Shown piece after piece: positions 60,873-64,000 of a stretch of DNA of 64,000 nucleotides. The stretch spans positions 62,001-126,000 of the forward strand of contig NZ_PVZF01000016.1 of the NCBI RefSeq assembly GCF_003002055.1, given 5' to 3'. The stretch's first letter is position 1. Every line of letters starts with the position of its first letter. Below the pieces are notes generated by a model. It was not told the DNA's origin. It was given only the letters and a program-made list of their open reading frames with translations, and searched no databases. Origin of the DNA: Kineococcus rhizosphaerae. Lineage in GTDB: Bacteria > Actinomycetota > Actinomycetes > Actinomycetales > Kineococcaceae. Made by a program: the position numbers and the translations under genes.

Positions 60873-61655
60873 TCAGTCGTCGAGGACCGGAGCCAGGACC
60901 AGTCGCTGCACCACCGCTTCGGCCGACGCGCGCGCGGCCCCGCTCAGACCGTCATCGCTCACCACCACCTGCGGGGCGTCCATCGAGCACACACCGACGA
61001 AGGCGGTCCGATCGAACTTCGCCGAGTCCACCGCCGCCACCGTCACCGCCGCACTCTCCAGAGCCGCCCGCTTCACCGCCGCGTCCTCGACGTTCCACTC
61101 GGTGAAGCCGCCCTTGCGGGAGAAAGCGCTGGCAGTCAGGACGTAGGTGTCGAAGTGGTGGCGCTGCAGGTGGGCCACGGTCTCAGCACCGCTGACACTG
61201 AGCTCACCGCGGCGCAGCGTCCCCGGCGGTTGCAGCAGGTGGACGGTGCTCGAGTCCTCGAAGACCCACGCCACCCGCAGCGAGAGCGCACACACCATCA
61301 GGTCCCGTCCCACCAGTGCCTGCGCGACGGCGATACCGGTCGACCCGCCGTCCAGCAGCACAGTGCTGCCGTCTTCGACCAGGTCGGCCACCGCGGCGGC
61401 GATGGCGCGCTTCTGCGCGGTCCTGGTGCTCATCCGCACCACCAGCGGCGGTTCGTAGCTGCTGCCTGCGGCAAGGCGTGCGCCCCCGTGGAAGCGCTTG
61501 AGCAGTCCCTGGACTTCGAGAGCCTCCAGATCCCGCCGGATGGTCATCTCCGTGATCGACAGCTGCGTCGCGAGCTCCGCAACGGTCGCGGACTCTCGTG
61601 AGCGGAGGATGTCCAGCACCGCGGCTCGTCGCTGTCCCTGCGTCAGTGTTGCCAC
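60873..61655 (-). CDS. DeoR-family regulator
   Basis: The 260-residue protein has a DeoR helix-turn-helix (QRRAAVLDILRSRESATVAELATQLSITEMTIRRDLEAL) and a DeoRC sensor domain with GSTVLLDGGSTGIAVAQAL and VLTASAFSRKGGFTEWN. These regulators sense sugar phosphates. GTG at 61655 is chosen; a TTG four codons earlier is possible. It is directly upstream of the permease operon on the same strand and is its probable regulator, responding to a phosphorylated product of the ROK kinase. Confidence 0.92.
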   Translation of the reverse strand: MATLTQGQRRAAVLDILRSRESATVAELATQLSITEMTIRRDLEALEVQGLLKRFHGGARLAAGSSYEPPLVVRMSTRTAQKRAIAAAVADLVEDGSTVLLDGGSTGIAVAQALVGRDLMVCALSLRVAWVFEDSSTVHLLQPPGTLRRGELSVSGAETVAHLQRHHFDTYVLTASAFSRKGGFTEWNVEDAAVKRAALESAAVTVAAVDSAKFDRTAFVGVCSMDAPQVVVSDDGLSGAARASAEAVVQRLVLAPVLDD

Positions 61656-62000
61656 CGGACCATTCAAGCGGGTGGCACCGATGTCGGTGGCCCGACGCGA
61701 CTCGTCATCGACGGGTCATCGATGGGCCCTGCCATCGACGCACCGGGGCCGTACCGCCACCGACGGCCCGCTGCGGGCCGATGGTCCTCCTGTGCCGCAC
61801 CCCCCGACGTCGGTGAAGCACCACGGCGCCCAGCAGGCGCCAGCACGGTCAACGCGTCGGCTGGGACGGCGGGCGTTTCGCCGCAGACGTCAGGGAGGCG
61901 GGTCCACCTGAGCTTGCGGTGAGATCGACCCGTCCTCATGGCCCAGCCGCACTGACCACCGAGGTTGCTGACGCGACGCCCCGGCACCGTCCCGGCAGGG
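61656..62000. other. Intergenic region with CATCGA repeats
   Basis: These 345 bases upstream of deoR show no supported gene. CATCGA occurs at 61706-61711, 61717-61722 and 61733-61738; the first two are 11-base tandem units CATCGACGGGT and CATCGATGGGC, one helical turn apart. DeoR proteins often bind short direct repeats, so this may be an autoregulatory site. The remaining bases up to the GH127 stop look featureless. Confidence 0.45.
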
Positions 62001-63854
62001 TCAGCGCGACGCCGGGTCCTGCGCGACGGACTCGTCGGGTTCGAGGGGGAAGTAGACCGAGTACGGCTCGTCGCGGACGTCGTGCAGCGGCACGAACCGC
62101 AGGGCGCGCCGCTGTCCCAGCGTGCGGTACCCGGGCAGCCACTGCGCCCACTGGCGCTCGTCGTCGGGGACGAGCAGGCGTTCGGGGTGGGCGGGGTCCC
62201 CCACGAGCGTCCGCTCGTGGTCGACCAGGCCGGCCAGCACGACGGGTCCGTCGAGGAAGGCGACGGTCCCGGGTTCGTCGGGGATCGACTCGGTGCGCAG
62301 CGCGGTCGGCAGGGTGAGCCCGACGACGGTGGTCCCGCCCTGGTGGTGGACGTCGACGAACCCTGGACCGTGCTGGGTGCGGGACCCTGCCACCTCGACC
62401 GTGGCGGGGCCGTCGACCCACGCCGGGACGCGGACGCGCACCGTCACCGGCTGCGGGGACGTGATCGTGACCGACGCCGCCCAGTGCCGCGGCCGGTGGC
62501 GACTGCCCACCGGTCCCGCGTTGGCGTCGGGCCTGACCCGAGCGGCGGTGGCGCCCAGGGCCGTGGTCACCGTCACCGGGTTCCCGTCGAGCGTCAGCTC
62601 CGCGGTGGCGGGGATGAACTGGGCGACGACGAGCGCCCCGTCCTCGGCGCTGTAGAAGGCCAGGCTCGAGTGCCGGGTGTGGGCCTGCACCAGGGTTCCG
62701 CGGCAGCACCAGAAGTCGTCGGTGGGAGTTCCCCAGTGCTTGCGGGCCCCGCCTGCGAGCGGGAGGAAGTAGGCGACCATCCCGGTCGTCGGGTGCTGCT
62801 GGGCGAGGATGCCGTTGTGGAGGTTTCGCTCCACGTACTCCAGGTGTTCGATCTCGCCGGTCCACCGGAACATCACGTCCGCCAACGGGATCATATTGTG
62901 GACCGTGCAGTGCTCCTGCGTCTTCGCGCCCCGGCGCGCGGCGAACTCGAACGGCGGCGTCCAGATCTCCCCGGACGTCTGACCCCCGGTGCAGAAGGTG
63001 CCCCGGTCGGTGACCGCGCTCTTCCAGTAGGCCTCGACGGCCTGCCGCCAGACCGGGTCGCCCGTCACCTCCCACGCCCGCGCCGCGCCCAGGACCTCGG
63101 GGATCGTCGTGTTGGCGTGCGCGTTGGTCAGCACGTCCCGACCGGCGACCAGGGCGTCGAAGAACTCCGCCCGGCGGTAGCGCTGCAGCAGGCGCGCGTA
63201 GCGCTCGTCACCGGTGATCGCGAGCAGGTCCGCCCAGACCTCGAGCATCCCGCCGGTCTCCACGTCGAGCATCCGCTGGAAGTGGTCGGTGGCGAACCGG
63301 CTCGACCAGTCGTCGATCCACTCGGAGGCGGCCAGCGCCAGGCGCAACGCCCGCTCGTCGCCCAGGTCGGTGTGCACGTCGACCAGGCCCATGAGCACCT
63401 TGTGCATCGTGTACTGCGGCGCCCAGATCTCGAGTCCCGCCGCGAGCCGGTCGAGGAAGCGCGGCGGGATCGCCCAGATCCACTGCCCGCCGTTCTCCCG
63501 CTGGCAGCGTTCGAGCCCCGCGAGCACCGACTGCAGCGTCGCGGCGAGCGCGGCGTCCCCGGTGACGGCGACCTCGCGGGCCGCGCCGGACAGCCAGTGC
63601 CCCATGAAGTGGCCCCGGAGCTGCCCTCCGGGCGTCTCCCAGCCCCAGTGCCTGTCCCGACCGTCGTGGGGACCCGGGCCCTCACCGATCCGCAGGTGCC
63701 AGCTCTGGTCACCGATCCCCGCCTCGACGAAGTGGTTCTGCAGCAGGTTCTCCACCGTGAGACTGCCGAGGTAGCGGCGGTTCAGCTCCCTGCGGTCGTC
63801 GAAGACGCCGCGTTCGAGCCGGACGTCCCCCGGGGGGAGAGCACGATGACGCAC
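62001..63854 (-). CDS. Beta-L-arabinofuranosidase, GH127
   Basis: The 617-residue protein is a GH127 enzyme with an (alpha/alpha)6 barrel and C-terminal beta domains. The zinc/nucleophile residues are visible: E314 and C316 in TQEHCTVHN and the pair C383-C384 in DDFWCCRGT; one of the latter is the nucleophile in this family. It removes beta-L-arabinofuranose, found in extensin glycans and pectin side chains. It lacks a signal peptide. GTG at 63854 is nine bases after GAGGAGG; an in-frame GTG at 63875 would overlap that site. A probable LacI gene ends about 95 bases upstream. Confidence 0.92.
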   Translation of the reverse strand: MRHRALPPGDVRLERGVFDDRRELNRRYLGSLTVENLLQNHFVEAGIGDQSWHLRIGEGPGPHDGRDRHWGWETPGGQLRGHFMGHWLSGAAREVAVTGDAALAATLQSVLAGLERCQRENGGQWIWAIPPRFLDRLAAGLEIWAPQYTMHKVLMGLVDVHTDLGDERALRLALAASEWIDDWSSRFATDHFQRMLDVETGGMLEVWADLLAITGDERYARLLQRYRRAEFFDALVAGRDVLTNAHANTTIPEVLGAARAWEVTGDPVWRQAVEAYWKSAVTDRGTFCTGGQTSGEIWTPPFEFAARRGAKTQEHCTVHNMIPLADVMFRWTGEIEHLEYVERNLHNGILAQQHPTTGMVAYFLPLAGGARKHWGTPTDDFWCCRGTLVQAHTRHSSLAFYSAEDGALVVAQFIPATAELTLDGNPVTVTTALGATAARVRPDANAGPVGSRHRPRHWAASVTITSPQPVTVRVRVPAWVDGPATVEVAGSRTQHGPGFVDVHHQGGTTVVGLTLPTALRTESIPDEPGTVAFLDGPVVLAGLVDHERTLVGDPAHPERLLVPDDERQWAQWLPGYRTLGQRRALRFVPLHDVRDEPYSVYFPLEPDESVAQDPASR

Positions 63855-63949
63855 GGGACGGGTCCTCCTCGACACCGGCGGGCGAGGTGCTCCGCGACGA
63901 CTCGGAGGACATGTCGATGAACCGTGGCTGTGAACCCGCCGCGGGCCGG

Positions 63950-64000
63950 TCAGGGGTTCCGCGGCGGGCGCGTCGTGCTGGCGCGCTGGACGACGCGCAG
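63950..64000 (-). CDS. C-terminal end of a probable LacI-family regulator (partial)
   Basis: Only 16 codons before the stop are inside the window. They end in LRVVQRASTTRPPRNP, which resembles the LacI C terminus (L-x-V-R-x-S-T-x-x-P). Its position just upstream of GH127 on the same strand fits a local sugar regulator. The evidence is thin because the gene runs off the edge. Confidence 0.4.
   Translation of the reverse strand: MRVVQRASTTRPPRNP

Overview
The window is about 73% G+C with strongly G/C-ending codons, many GTG starts and pervasive GTGA/ATGA stop-start overlaps. This fits an actinobacterium; the gene content suggests a Kineococcus-like soil or plant-associated member, but that is an inference. 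No tRNA, rRNA, CRISPR array or intact mobile element was seen.

Region A (1-7760). A minus-strand operon encodes three short-chain dehydrogenases, a zinc alcohol dehydrogenase, a creatinase-fold protein and an EboE-like TIM-barrel protein. It diverges from a ketopantoate-reductase-like gene coupled to an XRE-cupin regulator. Region B (7762-10340) holds a long palindromic terminator, a lone RbsB-like sugar-binding lipoprotein and a PRISE-type reductase. Region C (10386-17516) has a VOC protein with a GntR/FCD regulator, divergent from a fused E1 alpha-beta / E2 dehydrogenase operon that ends in a degraded aldo-keto-reductase-like gene, followed by a membrane protein and an NmrA-like protein.

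Regions D and E (17604-41783) are plant cell-wall sugar loci. D is a GH51 arabinofuranosidase operon with a sugar ABC importer and a divergent LacI regulator. E is a large pectin or hemicellulose oligosaccharide locus: two divergent blocks with a second ABC importer, two Gfo/Idh/MocA oxidoreductases, an enolase-superfamily dehydratase-like enzyme, a CE6-type esterase, a CE8-CE12 fusion without a signal peptide, a GH43 enzyme, a stand-alone DUF6807 protein, and a LacI regulator carrying its own C-terminal DUF6807 domain. Three near-identical LacI-type operators sit in the two divergent promoter regions of E. Neither importer encodes its ATPase, so a shared MsiK-type ATPase elsewhere is expected.

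Region F (41854-45571) is an envelope-stress cluster (DUF3618, holin-X-like, membrane and PRC-barrel/DUF2382 proteins). Region G (45865-55131) is a run of four TetR-controlled detoxification modules, most with visible palindromic operators: an alpha/beta hydrolase, an Ohr peroxidase, an epoxide hydrolase and an EthR/EthA pair whose ethA is extended into an operon with a hydrolase and an alcohol dehydrogenase.

Region H (55140-61738) begins at an IS630-type transposase remnant. It carries DeoR, an APC permease, a GMC oxidoreductase, a SIS-domain protein and a ROK kinase, reminiscent of Amadori-product (fructosamine) catabolism. The window ends with a GH127 beta-L-arabinofuranosidase and the last codons of a probable LacI regulator. 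The most notable candidates for new biology are the LacI-DUF6807 fusion with its paired stand-alone paralogue and shared operators, the cytoplasmic CE8-CE12 fusion, and the Frl-like island.
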